Assembly: GCA_032768795.1 (NCBI GenBank)
Contig: CP136490.1
Span: 248,001 to 312,000 of the forward strand
Reading direction: 5' to 3'
DNA: 64,000 nucleotides
Source: Tremella fuciformis
Lineage: Eukaryota; Basidiomycota; Tremellomycetes; Tremellales; Tremellaceae
The notes below the pieces were generated by a model. The model saw nothing but the letters and a program-made list of their open reading frames with translations, had not been told where the DNA came from and searched no databases. Both the position numbers and the translations under genes were made by a program. This document shows, in pieces, positions 30,829 through 42,770 of the stretch (positions within the stretch are counted from its first letter, which is position 1; each line of letters begins with the position of its first letter).

Positions 30829-33800
30829 TCAGACAACTCCAATTTTCTTCAAGATCCGCTCAACCTGAGCCTGTCTTCCCCTCACAGGTGCTTGCTTGAC
30901 GCTGAACAATCTGACGGTCGTATCTCGCCAAATGCCCACAGACGTGAGGCCCGAGACATATATGTCGCCCCATAGCAAGGAGGTGAGCCAGATGCAGGAC
31001 GCAGGAGACCACTGCAGCGTGAGCTGGAACTGGTAGAGATGGCAGCTCGCGCACCTGAAACCTGCGAGGAACGACGGGCTGGGCCGGGGGCAGAACATCG
31101 TCCAGCGACGCCCCTTTGAGGATATTGAAGACCTTTGTCGACGGTGCCCCTATTCTGCTCGTGCTATCTTGTATTCTTGGCAGTAGTTCGGAGATTGCCA
31201 CGAGAACAGGATCGAGCGGAAGCCTGAGGGTGAGCACAGGTGCGACCAATGGCAAAGACTTACCCCTTCTGCCAGCTGGAAACCCATTCCTGAGTGGGAA
31301 TATAGCCATTTGGGCCTACACCTGCCTGGGCAAGCCTGAGGAGTTCCTCATCCGGCACATCGGCTGTGATCTCGGTGCTCGAGACGTTGTTCTCGGATTC
31401 CGTGGCCCGTTGTTTCCCCTTGGCTTTCTCCGACATGGCGATGGGATTGAATGGTGGGCTTCCCGGCTCTGGCTGGGCACTGGGAGCATGCAGAGGGTCG
31501 GTGGCGGTCTCGTCTTCCAGAGCCAATGTGATAGAGGCAGTGTCAGGAGGGACGAAACGAGCCTCTGCCCCTTTCGGCGAGGAAACCTCTTCGTCGACGT
31601 CGTCATGGTCTGTGTCGCGACCGAGAAGAGCAGCTTTCTCTGCCAGCATGTCGACTTCCGACTGCGTGCGTCCGATAGACTTGGGCTCGGTTCTGGCGCT
31701 ATCTGCAAGGTGTGAGCTTTTTTTGGGAGTATGATGAGGCGACTGACCCGACGCACGAAGGACCTTTCTTCGCTGTATGTCCCGCAACCCGGTTATCAAG
31801 GAGAATGTCGCCAGAGTCTGGAAATCTTGGTGTGACCGAAGGATGGCGTACACGAGGTGCGGATTATCTGACAGATCAAAATGCAGGCAATTTCAAGAGG
31901 TGACCAACGTACCGCTCAGTTTGTGATACAGGACCGAGTTGAATGTTTCAAGACTGCCATATCAGCTTGGTTTCCATCAATGATGGAGGACGCACAGGTA
32001 ATATACCAGCCTGGGATGACCCTCATCAGCCAAAAGGAAGTTTGGTGCCGAGAATGCCTTGAACAATTGCAAGAGTCTCGTTGATGCTTGGATGCCGATG
32101 TTTGAGAGATGGGGGGCGACATTCGCGATGGAGATTGTCAGGGCGGGGAAGAGAGGGTTCAGCCCAGGGGTGGTTGCGATGGAGTAAATGGACTAAACGT
32201 CAGCTGGACCCACTGAACAGGGCTACAGCTAGATACATACGACAATCAAAAAATCTGCAGCGGTACCGGTCACGGCCCATTTGGCTGGGACAGTCATGCG
32301 TATGGTCTGGTTGAGCGCAGCTGCGAATGCTTGATCTGCGGAAAGTGTTTGAAGGAGGTATGAAAGGAGACGAAGCAGTCCGTGATGGGCTGGATGTCAG
32401 CTCGACTTGTATGTGGGAAGAGCTAACCAGGATCATCCTTCAAATCGAGGCAGGTAACGAGGGCATGAACCACGACGTCCAATGCCTTACTCGACTCGAA
32501 TAAGTATGCGCGGAAACGCTGTATAGTCAGGACTTTGTTGGAGTACACCATGATGTATTCACCTTGTTGAGGTCGATCATGCGCCAAAGCAACATGTCTG
32601 ATCGTCAGCTAGCACCCCGGAGTATATCTGGAAGCTGACAGGTTTCCAAGATATATGGTATCGGCTTCTTGCTGCCAGGTAGGTATAGATTCGCGACTGC
32701 GGCGTGCTCCTCCAGGATACTGAGGATCCCGCTGAGGATGAAACCAAAGTCCTCCTTCCGATGCTGGTACATGAGTCCTGGCCCACCAAAGTCGAGTAGA
32801 GCTTACCAATTTCGACACAAAGTACCGGAAAGCATTGTCGTCTTTCGGCTGACCCATATGGGGCTGAAGCTCTGGCCGATCATGGTCGAGGGCGACGAGC
32901 AGAGTCGTCAATGACGCTTTGACCAATGTACGTTTCTCGTCGGCCGCTTTCGAGATGAGGTGACTGTATGGGACTTGCCCGCCGATGCTAGCGGCAGCTT
33001 TCGATGGGGTGAGGGAGGTGTTGAGCAAAGAGCACAGGAGTGATAAGACCAGTCGCCGCTCGAGCGAATGTGTGAGATTGTCCAGGGGGAGATTGAGAGA
33101 AGTATGCAGAGCATGGGGCGGGGTGTATATGGTGGATGATAGAAGGATGAGAAGGAAGCGCAAGACTTCTGTCTTGTTTCTGTCTAGCTCTGCAGTCGTT
33201 CCCACATGCACAGTGCTACCGATGCCCTTCTCCCATATCACATACTGAGCATCAGCTGGTCCATTATCGGCTAGGGTAAGCTGACGTTGATCTTGTCGTC
33301 ATGACCGCTCTGACCCTTGACGCTATCGGGAAGAGAGAAGCCAGCGCAGAAAAGCAAGTCAATAGTGCAACTGAAGAGACGGTCGACGAGGCATGGGACT
33401 GCTTGCTCGGCATCTGCTTGATCGCCGTCTTGTGGCGAGTCCGGACGAGTGAGGGGATCATCTAATCTTTCGTTCGGCGGCACATCTGGGGTCGCGTCGG
33501 TGGATGTTGGTGGATTGCCAACAACAGCCTTGAAAGCTCGGGCACCCTCGTCCAGAACCTCGCCCTCTTCATCGCTATCTGAGTCTTCAATCTTGAACTG
33601 TTGGTCTTCCGGGCTCAATTCGGGGCGTGGGAAATCCGACTCGTCTAAATCGGGCGTGGGAGGCGGCGCCCTGCTCCATAGATACTTCTGGGCGAAGGTC
33701 TCCTCGCCCGCGACACCGCCCTCGCGAGCGTCCGCCTCGGCTTCATAGACGACAACGATGAGACGCCCTAATACGCGCAGGCAATTGAGAGCTTCGCGGA

Positions 33801-34242
33801 CGGTGTCTTGCTGTGAAGAAGAGGATGAGGGAAAGAGAGGCGAGGGGATGAGAGTGAAGATGTGATGCGAGAGGTGCAGTATGAGATTGGCCAGATTCAC
33901 AGGTTGAGACGCCAAGACCTGCCGGACTGCGAGTGAGCTCAGCGGATTGGGTTTTGTGGCACTGACCATCCTGCACCGTGATGAGCGAGTAGACGTCCGG
34001 CGCAGAGTTGAAGACACGATAGTATTGACTCCAATACTCGACATCATGCACGGGAATGACCTTTGATCAGCTTCAAATGACTGCTGTCGCGCAATACCGA
34101 CCTCCTCCCCGTACAGCCTCTTGATGCCGTTGTCGCCTGAGCGGAATTTGAGTTGCGCGTCTTCGGCGGAGGACAAGAATGGGAGGCCTATGGCAGAGGG
34201 GAGCGATTTGAATGTCGGCAGGCCCTTGAGCAAGCTCGTCAT
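30829..34242 (-). CDS. HID1: HID1-family protein (Golgi/secretory trafficking)
   Basis: Ortholog of the HID1/Ecm30/Ftp105 family, peripheral Golgi proteins needed for secretory-granule or membrane-protein sorting. Many short exons. Start at 34242 (MTSLLKGLPTFKSLPSAIGL), then DAQLKFR...EVIPVHDVEYWSQYYRVF, SAPDVYSLITVQDVRQVLASQPVNLANLI, the middle block CTIDLLFCAGFSLPD...YVIWEKGIGST, LLILLSSTIYTPP, QVPYSHLISKAADEKR, TTLLVALDHDRPE, HRKEDFGFILSGI and LYLPGSKKPIPYILE. Late exons give TQEWVSSWQKGLPL and a C-terminus LLWGDIYVSGLTSVGIWRDT-type ending near VERILKKIGVV. These blocks run collinear with animal HID1. An acidic, Ser/Pro-rich insert (EDSDSDEEGEVLDEG) is fungal. I have not fixed each splice site. 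Confidence 0.88.
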
Positions 34243-35386
34243 GGCGTCGCAGAAGCAGAAGAAAGCTATGTTGAACGCAACATCGTTGCATGTCACTTTA
34301 AGACTAGGTAGATCGTGCAGGAAAGTGCGCGATAGGGCGTAGCTCGTTATTTCAATTCTTTTTTAGCTCTGAATTTCTAATCAGGTATTCAAGTTATTGG
34401 TTCTCAGGCAATTTGGAAAACCTAATGCAATTCCTTGTTCTTTGGTTCCGTTAGACATGGGGGGGTGGGACACCCCCCCAAGACCCCCCCTTGCGCCTAG
34501 CGGCGCAGCCATCGCAGCCCTTACGGGTCAAGCATCCGGCAAAGCCGGATGTACTGTAGAACATTGATTAGTTGCAAGCTAAAGCACTTCATCAAGAGAT
34601 GCGCAAGTGCTTGTTGGGCATGCTAGGCTGATCAGATGATCATAGGCATGCCAAGCTGGTCACAGGGGCTATGTCACAGCTGCCACCTGGCAAGCCTATT
34701 GCAGTCTTGTCAGACTTGCGCTATTGTAACCATTTTGGTGCAATGATAGGGCAGGGTATGGCAGTAGCTATGTAGGCGATTGGTTCTGCTACAGAGATCA
34801 TTCCATGCATCAGCCTCATGCATAGATCTTTATTCTCTGATGAAAGGCAATTTGGCAAGGACACAATGCATATTAGGATTGTGCTGATGAAATCAGAATG
34901 GCCGGAATTTTCTTATTTAATTCCCCCATTTACCGTTTTCGTTCCAGGGACACCCGCAGAAATTCGCCCCGTAAGAGCTACGCTGACAAAGGAGTGTGGC
35001 AGTTGATCAGAATGTGGCACCCCCAGCTTGTTCAGCGTCCTTCCTGTAGTACCCCTACAGGAGCTTTGTGGGATAATGCAGAACACGATCTGCACGCGTC
35101 TGTCACGCTCTGCACCTTTGTTGCAGCCCCTTCGACTACATGAAAACTGCTTGACATCCAGCCATATATCTTGCCCCTGTATTCTCTTACCTAAACGACT
35201 TGCTAAACCCCTCGAAGAAGACCTTAATCCGAGGCATAGGTCTAGAAATATGCCCCGCATTGTGTGACCTGTTGGCTTTGACTGTCCCCTCCTGGACACA
35301 AGAACGACTCCACTAGATATCTATACCCCAACAAACGGTGGAAAAGAAAGAGCCATGTAAAAGGAAAAGCTGGCTCTTCCACGATA
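34243..35386. other. 1.1-kb gene-free stretch with hairpins
   Basis: AT-richer than its surroundings and without a supported gene. Near the left end are three consecutive hairpins: G7/C7 (about 34459-34479), GCGCC-TAGC-GGCGC (34493-34506) and CATCCGGC-AAA-GCCGGATG (34533-34551). The rest shows no repeat I recognise. It may be a decayed insertion. Confidence 0.4.
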
Positions 35387-35488
35387 TGCCCGTTGGAGGA
35401 CTCGAACCTCCGACCGCTCTCTGCTTCCAACAGCGCTTAACACGCCATGTACGAAGAGAAAATCATAAAACCGCTAGACGAAACGGGC
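35387..35488 (-). tRNA. tRNA-Thr(CGU) with a 27-nt intron
   Basis: The minus strand folds into a standard cloverleaf: acceptor GCCCGTT/AACGGGC with discriminator A, D stem GTC/GAT with loop TAGCGGTTTTAT, anticodon stem TTCTC/GAGAG, loop TTCGTA-A, variable loop CGGTC, and T arm GGAGG-TTCGAGT-CCTCC. The anticodon is CGT with A37. A 27-nt intron follows nucleotide 37 at the usual place. Box B (GGTTCGAGTCC) is canonical, and a TTTT run about 20 bases downstream can end Pol III transcription. The alternative anticodon TCG (Arg) would need a pyrimidine at 37 and a weaker stem. Confidence 0.85.
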
Positions 35489-36352
35489 GATGACATTGGG
35501 AGATTGCCATGGCAATCTATATGCAGTTACTGCACGGAGCGACAGGCGAGACCCTCTGCGTCTGCCCACAACCGGTGTCATGGGGGAGTTTTTGGGAGGT
35601 TTGGGACCAGCCGGGGAGGGGGAGGGTAGGGAAAGTGAACAAGCCAAGTGTATCAGCAGAGCAAGTTCCACTTAACCTATGTATGTCAAACCCCCCTCAT
35701 CCTCCGCGCCGCCCTCTTTTACCCCTCCCCTCCAAATTTCAAACCACGCAGCTGTCCTGTGGACGGACTAGCCTCGAGGCCGACCGGCCAAGACCCCAGG
35801 GGAAGAAAGAGGAAATTCAACCAGAGCCGGGCCGGCCGGTGTAAAAAGTCTCAGGGACGGTGTGTCCCTGATTTGTACCTGATCGGGGTGTTGACACGGA
35901 TTGAAGCGCGTGTTTACGCTGGGGCCTCTTGTTCCGGGCGAAGCACGGTTAACGGTGAGAGGGCTGTTGAATTGACAAGTGCCTGGCGTGAAAGCATGAG
36001 GGGGTAGGCTTGCGAGGCAATCCAAAGGATAGGCATCCGAGGTCAAGTCAAGTGCGACGCCCGTAAGACGGCGTGTCAGCGACGTTACATTTACTTACCT
36101 AGTACTGTAGATGGTGTTGTTCTGCAGAACAGCGACGAGAGCGAGCGACAAGAAGCCTTGTGTCGCCAGCAAGTGCATTGTACAACGACGACGCAGCTAT
36201 TTACTTGGGACCGAACGTTAGCTCCCCTTGGCGGCTAGGTGAAACCCCTTGGGCCATCGCAATCCCCCCTCTTGCCCTTCCTTTCACCCCAGTGACCCTT
36301 TGGTGAGCCCAACAAGCGACGAGGATGTTGATGCTGATACAATCCTCTCACC
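35489..36352. other. Intergenic, tRNA-Thr / SH3 membrane protein
   Basis: About 860 bases with a pyrimidine-rich tract (ctcttttacccctcccctcc, about 35714) and no gene I can support. The last 200 bases presumably hold the promoter of the downstream gene. Confidence 0.35.
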
Positions 36353-37607
36353 ATGTCGCGGCAACTCGACTCGCTGCTGGACTCTCTCCTCCCTGGCCAT
36401 GAAACGCAGACGCAGACGCAGCCGAGCACAACGATGGCCGAGTCGGTGACGACCTCGGCGGCGAGCACGGTGGAGACGAGCGCGGTGGTGAGCAGCACGA
36501 CGACGTCGACGGTCGAGACGAGCAGTGAGTCGAGTAGCGCAGGGCGGGGCTGAGAGCAGGCTCGACAGTCGCGAGCAGCACGACGTCGTCGACCACGTCG
36601 ACCACGCCAACGAGCACGATCCCCACCTCGACATCCACCACGCCCACGTCCACATCAAGCAGCACGACGTCGACCACGCCCACGTCCACTTCCACCTCGA
36701 CGACAACCAGCTCCACAACAAGCAGCACCAGCACGACGTTCTCGAGCCAGAGCGTGCCGGGGCTCGTGACCAACGTGACCGCCTCGTCGCGCACATCCAC
36801 CAGCGCGTCGCACACCGCCAGCAGCGCCGCGGCGAAAGCCAGCAAGGGCGGAGTGGGCGGGTCGGGCCTGTCGCTCGGTGCGCTGGTGGGCATCATCATT
36901 GGCGGGGTGGCCGTGCTGTGCATCATCGCGCTGCTGGTGACGCGGTCGATGAGGAAGCGCGCGCGGAGCAAACGCACGCGGAGCCGGTCGAGCATGTTTG
37001 AGCCGTGGCCGGCGGCGGCGCCTGCGCCGGTGGCGCTCGAGGAGCCCGAGTACGAAAAGGAGACGACGTACGAGGCGGGGGGGTCGTATGCGATGCAGCC
37101 GACGCAGGGCGAGTATGCGTACGGCGAGTACCCGCACCCCCAGTACGCGTACCCGCCTCAGCCGCAAGAGTACGCGCAGCAGCCTCAGTATCAACATCAA
37201 CAGGGGTACGACTATGGGTACCAGCAGGCGCTGCAGCCGGTGTACGAGGGAACGGCGACGGGGCCCGAGGGCCTCCGAGACGGCACCATGGCGCGCGTCA
37301 CGGTTGGCTTTGTGCGCAGCTTGGAGGATGAGCTGGGTGAGTCTAGGACGCGTTGTGGATTTGGCTCATCCCAGCGATCACCCCCGGCCAGCAGCTCTAC
37401 CTGCACACAATGTACGACGACGGGTGGTCCCTGTGCGAAGACCAGAACGGCAACCGGGGCGTGGTGCCCGTGTCCTGCCTCGAGCCATGGACAGAGGGCA
37501 ACATTCCCCGCAGCAACACGACCGAATCCATCGCAAGGTCTGAACGACGATCGAGCCTGTATGCAAACGCGCAGGCGGGCCAGGCATATCTCCAAGCGCC
37601 GCAGTGA
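36353..37607 (+). CDS. Single-pass, mucin-like membrane protein with cytosolic SH3 domain
   Basis: Exons 36353-36524, 36560-37336 and 37375-37607. The N-terminal half is almost pure Ser/Thr/Pro (TSTTPTSTSTSTTTSSTTSS-like), as expected of a heavily O-mannosylated ectodomain. One membrane helix follows (LGALVGIIIGGVAVLCIIAL) with a basic stop-transfer RSMRKRARSKRTRSRS. The cytosolic part is Tyr/Gln/Pro-rich. It ends in an SH3 domain: ARVTVGFVRSLEDELAI, TPGQQLYLHTMYDDGWSLCE and RGVVPVSCLEPW hold the ALYDY-like, D/E-rich, W and P-x-x-Y/L signatures. No clear N-terminal signal peptide, so the helix probably acts as signal anchor. Fungal proteins of this layout sense cell wall or mating cues and recruit Pro-rich partners; partner unknown. 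Converges with the penta-EF-hand gene, 27 bases apart. Confidence 0.85.
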
Positions 37608-37634
37608 TATAATGTACAGTAGATGTATGTATGG

Positions 37635-38988
37635 CTAGCTCGGTGCGTCGAGGACAATCTCCATCTGGGGTTAGCGGGGTCTGCGGTGGAGACGTACAAA
37701 TTCGTTGTAATCCATCGTTAGCCGGCCCTCGCCGCGGACGTCCATTCTGAAATTAGCGCGGTCACGCGACCAAACTTACCGTCTGAAAGCCTCGGTGTAG
37801 TGCTTGACCGTGACGCAGGCCATGAGGAAGCGGTCAAAGCTGATGCCTTTCATCGGGGGCTGGCCGGGTTTGGGCGGCGGCGCGTAGCGCTTCTCCAGTT
37901 TACGGACCATCTCGCTGGGGAGGGAAAAGCCGAATCCGAGCAGCGCCGAGTGGAGCTCCTTGCGGTCGATCAGGCCAGAGTTGTCCCGATCGAAACGCAG
38001 GAAGATCGCGTGCCAGTCCTACCTTCAGCGCCGCCTCAAGTTCACAACTCACCTTGATGTACCGGTACAGACCCTCAAACTCTTGAAAGTTGATGCTGCC
38101 GCTGCGATCCGTGTCGAAAATGTTCATCAACATCTTGACGCAGTCTTCCCGGGCCTCCATCGTGGCGTCCTTTGCGAGAAGCTTTTGCAAATCGTACGCG
38201 TTGAGCTGGCCCGTGCGGCTCCCGTCAAACTGCTCGAATCTGAGGTCAGCAAAGTCGAAGGTGTCGACTCACAGAATCTCGAGCTCCTGCTTGGGAGGCT
38301 GGACCGCAGGCGGTGGGGACGCGGCGGGCTGCTGCCACTGTTGCGCAGGAGGAGGCACGGCGTTTTGCGACCACTGCGGGGCGTGCCCTTGAGACGAGGG
38401 CGGGCCGGGGTACCCCGCTGGGGGATTCGAGTACCGCGGATTCTGCGGGTTCTGCTGCATCGGCGGCGAGCCATATTGTTGTTGAGGCTGATACGGCTGT
38501 TGCTGATAGTTCTGAGGTGGATAGTTTTGCGGGGGTCGAGGGAGTGGACCCGATCCGCGATGCTGCGGCGGAGCGGGCTGAGCGGGATAGCCCCCTGGCG
38601 GCTGATTGAACTGTTGCTGGGGCTGATTCGGCGAGAAAGGAGGTCGGGGCGGCGGTCCGCCATACTGCCCGCCGTACTGCGGCTGTTGCTGGGGAGGGGG
38701 ATTCGCGGCTTCTTGCTTCTTCCGCTCCTCCTCGGCCGCCTTCTGCTCGGCCTCCTGCTTCTTCTTCGCGTACCGCTCCTCGTATCTCCTCCTTGCCTCG
38801 TCGCTCACGCTCCCGTACGGCGAGGGCGTCGCCATCAATTGGCCCCCCTGCGGCATGCCCGGCTGTGGCGATCGTCTCGGTGTGGGATTCCGCTGCGACG
38901 GCGGCTGCGGCGAGGACGTGTCGTGCAGGGCTCTATCCCCAATAGCAAATGGTGAATCTCCAGCCGAGGGTCTTCCCAGATATGACAT
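37635..38988 (-). CDS. Penta-EF-hand Ca2+-binding protein (ALG-2/peflin type)
   Basis: N-terminal about 235 residues are Pro/Gln/Gly/Tyr-rich with a short charged coiled coil (ARRRYEERYAKKKQEAEQKA), as in fungal Pef1 and peflin. The C-terminal penta-EF-hand domain follows: EF1 DGSRTGQLNAYDLQKLL, EF2 FDTDRSGSINFQEFEGLYRY, EF3 FDRDNSGLIDRKELHSALLG, a degenerate EF4, and EF5 DVRGEGRLTMDYNEFMEIVL. EF2 and EF3 have full calcium ligands. Exon junctions at about 38276, 38040 and 37700 keep phase; the last intron ends in ccag before MEIVLDAPS. These proteins bind ESCRT-III/ALIX-type or COPII partners in a calcium-dependent way. It is divergently placed to SEC14 (promoter 38989-39249). Confidence 0.88.
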
Positions 38989-39249
38989 GATGAAGGGAAG
39001 CTTGGTTAGTGGTTCAGTACAATGGAGTAACGGAGAGCGGTGGTCTGTGCGGTGTTGGTTCGTGTGTTACAGGCACAGCCACTCGGCCCCGCACCAGCCA
39101 CCGCACATGCCACGCGACCTGACTAATGATCTCAGGGCATTAGTATTCCTTTTCTAATCATTTATCCCACCACCACACGCCGAGCACTGACGTCGAGGCG
39201 ATCCTGCAGCACCAACTCTTGACTCTCACCACGGCGACTGACAGGCGAC

Positions 39250-40237
39250 ATGGCTGTGGGTCCCCTTGAAAAGCTTAAAAACGCGCTCACGGCCAGTCCA
39301 AAGACCCCCTCTCCGGCCACCCAGGGCACCTGTGAGCTCCCCCAGTCGCCAAGCGGCCCACTGACGCGGTAGAGACGAGGCGCAGACCGCCGCCCTCGCA
39401 CAGTTCCGCGAGCTGCTGCTGCAGTCGGGGCTCATACCCGAGGACACGGCCGCGTACGCGCAAAAGATCGGATACGACAGATACGACGACACGACGCTGC
39501 TGCGGTTTTTGCGCGCGAGAAAGTTTGACCTGGCAAAGAGCAAGATCATGTGGGAGAACAACGAAAAGTGGAGAAAAGAGTTTGGAGCGGATGAGATTGC
39601 GGCGTAGGTTGTCAGAGCAGCAGGCGGGCGAGCTGACGCTTCTCTTTTGCTTGATGATCATCTCCGTCTCGATGCCAACAATGCCTCGATCGGCCATTTG
39701 CCCCCCACGCGATCCGTCTTTACGCAATCCTCCTTCTCTCCCACTCGTCTCATCCTAAACAACTCCCACTCGCACTCGCTTCGCTCGTGCTCGCTCGCGC
39801 AGAAACGGCTTCGACTACCCCGAACAACCCGAAGTCGTCAAGTACTACCCCCAATTCTACCACAAAATCGATCGCGAAGGCCGGCCAGTGTACATCGAGC
39901 AGCTGGGCAAACTGGACATTGCCAAGCTCTACGCGCTCACATCGCAAGAACGCCAGCTGAAACACCTCGTACACGAGTACGAAAAGTTCCTGAAAGACCG
40001 CCTGCCCGCATGCTCGAAACAAACCGGCACGCTCGTCGAGACGTCCTGCACCATCCTCGACCTGCACAACGCGGGCATCTCCACGTTCTACAAGGGCACG
40101 CCCTCCCTGTCTTCTTGGGTTCGCTGACCCCCAGTGAAAGACTACGTGTCGGCCGCCTCGACCATCGGCCAGAACTACTACCCTGAAACAATGGGCCACA
40201 TGTTCATCGTCAACGCAAGTCCAATCCCCCCTCCCCC

Positions 40238-40272
<35 letters not shown>

Positions 40273-40512
40273 CGGTTGCCCAGCTCACACTGACAGGCAC
40301 CCTACCTCTTCTCCACCGTCTGGTCGCTCATCAAGCCCTGGCTCGACGAGGCGACCGTCCGCAAGATCCACATCCTCGGCAGCAAGTACAAGACCGAGCT
40401 CGTCCAGTACATCCCCGAAGAAAACCTCCCCGCCGACCTCGGCGGCACGTGCAAGTGCGCCCAGGGGTGTAGTCTGAGCGACGCGGGCCCGTGGAATCCC
40501 TCGGCGGCGTGA
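39250..40512 (+). CDS. SEC14: SEC14-type phosphatidylinositol/phosphatidylcholine transfer protein
   Basis: CRAL-TRIO lipid transfer protein acting at the Golgi. Exons 39250-39331, 39375-39603, 39803-40093, 40134-40214 and 40297-40512. Landmarks: the CRAL-TRIO N-domain ([20 protein letters not shown]), [41 protein letters not shown]-type [31 protein letters not shown] and the C-terminal [10 protein letters not shown]. Two introns have GC donors: one at 40094 (AAGG/gcacgc) and one at 40215 (AAC/gcaagt); the GT alternatives would break conserved VKDYV and [10 protein letters not shown]. Intron 40215-40296 contains a run of 33 C residues (40239-40271). Intron 39604-39802 (199 nt) is four times longer than the local norm. 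Length about 299 residues, normal for the family. Confidence 0.9.
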
Positions 40513-40588
40513 GCGGCGGCAGCGGCAGTAGACGTAGACAGTAGTGTGGTGTAATGCATAGTCCACTGCGGCGCCCGCGCAGCTACTC

Positions 40589-42515
40589 CTACTCCTTTGC
40601 AAATGGCAGAGGGGGCCAGAGGTGTCCTTTGCCTTTCCACTCTTCCCGCGCGCGCAGCAGGCCCGCCACTATCGCCGCAGTGTCCACCTCCCCCGTCCAC
40701 CGAGCATCCTCCCACGTCCTCTTCTCAGGACTGACGCCCAGGCGGTCCAGCAGCTCGCTCGCCTTGGCAGGTATCACGCTCTGCAGGAGGATGCCCGCGA
40801 TGCGCAATGTCGACCAGGCCAGCACAACCGCCGGCGTGGGATCCCGCCCGTCTGCCTTCCACGGCGCGGCAGCAGTAAAGGCTCGATTCGCATCTGCCAC
40901 AGCATCCATCACGCCCTCACACGCGCGCGTCACGGCGTACACCTCCATGCGCTGCTCGAACGCGTCCCTCATCTCTGCCAGCCCCTCCAGCCCTCCCTGT
41001 TCCGCCTCGTCCCACTTTGTGACCCTCTCCAGGATACGCGGGCTCGCCAGGCGAGCCAGCAAGTTGCCCATCTGATCCGCCAGGAGCCGATAGTGCACCT
41101 CGAGGTTCTCCGCCGAGTAATCCGCGTCGGTCGCCAGACTACCGCCGCACCGCATGAGGTACCACCGCATCCCGTCCACGCCCACCGCCGCCATCGCCTG
41201 CAGTGGGTCCACAACATTGCCGAGCGACTTGCTCATTTTAGTCCGTCCCATCGTCCAGTGCGCATGCGACAGGACTGTCCGGGGCGGCTTGAGCCCCGCC
41301 GCGCGCAGGAGGGCCGGCCAGTGCAGCGCGTGGAATTTGACAATGTCTTTCCCGACCACATGCACGTCCACCGGCCACCCTGCCAGCTCGGGAGGGTGGC
41401 CCTCTGGCCAGGGATAGCCGAGGACGGTGAGGTAGTTGACGAGCGCGTCGACCCATACGTAGATAGTCTGCCCGGAGTCGTTTGGCACCGGCACGCCCCA
41501 CTTGACTCGGGTCGTCGGTCGGGATACGGACAGGTCTTCGAGCGAGTCGAGCGAGCGCAGCAGCGCCAGGCGCTGGCTCTCGGGCTCGACGGCTGTTGTC
41601 AGTCTCCTCCTTGTCTAACACTGAGAGTATACGCACACTCAGGCCTTGAGAGCCATTCCCGTAAGAACGGGACATGCCGCGTTAGGCGAAACTTCCAGTT
41701 TGTCTCTTCCTCCCAGCCCACCTCGTTGCCCGTCTCTGCAGCTACCATCGTGCCGTCCTCCCGCTTCGTCACTTGCGACGGCGCAAAGAAACTCTCGTCC
41801 GAGACCGAGTACCACCCCTCGTGGGTCCCCTTGTATATATCGCCCGTAGCCACCAGGCGGTCCTGCCATCAACACCTCTCCTGTAACCCATCGAGTACGT
41901 ACCCAGAAATGCTGCACGGCCCGCAGGTGCCTCTCCTCCGTGGTCCGTATGAAATCGGTATAGCCGACTCCCGCCCGCCCCGCAAGGTCGCGAAATCGCA
42001 GGGAGACTTCGTCGCAGAACGCCTGCTCTCCCTTGCCCGCCCGCTTGGCCGCTTGTTGGATCTTGAGCCCGTGCTCGTCTGTCCCAGTGGTGAAGACCAC
42101 TTCTCTGTCCGGATATCGCAGCTTGGCAAAGCGCGCGATGATATCGCTCAGAAGGAGAGAGTGCAGGTGCCCAACGTGCGGTGCTGCGCGTTAGGCCTGT
42201 CAGTGAACAGGGGAACCGCTTACAGGCGTTGACGTAGAAGATAGGGGTGGTGATGAAGAACGGCTTCGCTTTGCCTTTGCCCTTGGGGTCGGAGATGATC
42301 GTCGGGGCGAAGAGAGAGGAGGTGGATGGGCCGGATGAGGCGTGTCGCACAGGTTGGAGCTGGTGTGAGCAAGACGGACAGGGTGAGCGGGGGATGGCCG
42401 CTGGTCGAAGTGCGGTGTTGGGGCAGGGCGAGCGGAGTCCGCGCGGGAGATGACGGCGCATCGTGCACCTCCGGATGCTCGAGCTGAGCCTGCTACTAGA
42501 TCCGTAAAGTCCCAA
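40589..42515 (-). CDS. MSM1: Methionyl-tRNA synthetase, mitochondrial
   Basis: Class I aminoacyl-tRNA synthetase that charges mitochondrial tRNA-Met. The first exon is Arg/Ser/Pro-rich without acidic residues, a matrix presequence; the start may be 42515 or the internal Met at about 42461 (MRRHLPRGLR). Then FFITTPIFYVNA, the HIGH-like HVGHLHS after a phase-1 intron, FTTGTDEHGLKIQQAA, GDIYKGTHEGWYSVSDE (the family GxYxGWYSVSDE block), VWVDALVNYLT, KDIVKFHALHWPA, and KMSKSLGNVVDP (KMSKS signature). The anticodon-binding helical domain completes it. The C-terminal EMAP-II-like domain of cytosolic enzymes is absent, as expected for the mitochondrial form. Converges with SEC14 (76 bases) and is divergent to LSM5. 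Confidence 0.93.
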
Positions 42516-42770
42516 GAGCCGCTCTCGAGGCTATAGAACGACCGGTGGAAGATGCAGAAGGGAAGTGGTGGTGGAATTTCGTCAGGATCTTTCGTCGCCG
42601 CCCAATTCTACATCTCATCCACCTCTTCTCTTCTCCTCGCCATACATACGTACAGCGCCCCCTGACCAAGCCCACCAACCACCAAAGGGAACAGGGCGCT
42701 CCAAGCGTCGCTCATCTCTGAGGCTCGTGCGGACATCGAACCACCCGGACTCATCATCCCACATCGCCCC

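Noticed and set aside
34456..34560. Helitron 3' end
   Set aside because: A hairpin is present but no CTRR terminus follows, no TC start was found, and there is no Rep/helicase frame nearby.
36348..36995. Long minus-strand frame rich in Val and Asp
   Set aside because: Complement of the Ser/Thr-repeat ectodomain of the SH3 membrane protein; low-complexity shadow.
40622..42232. 536-codon plus-strand frame opposite the mitochondrial MetRS gene
   Set aside because: Arg/Pro/His-rich antisense shadow created by GC-rich codons; no motif, and the minus strand carries HIGH and KMSKS motifs.
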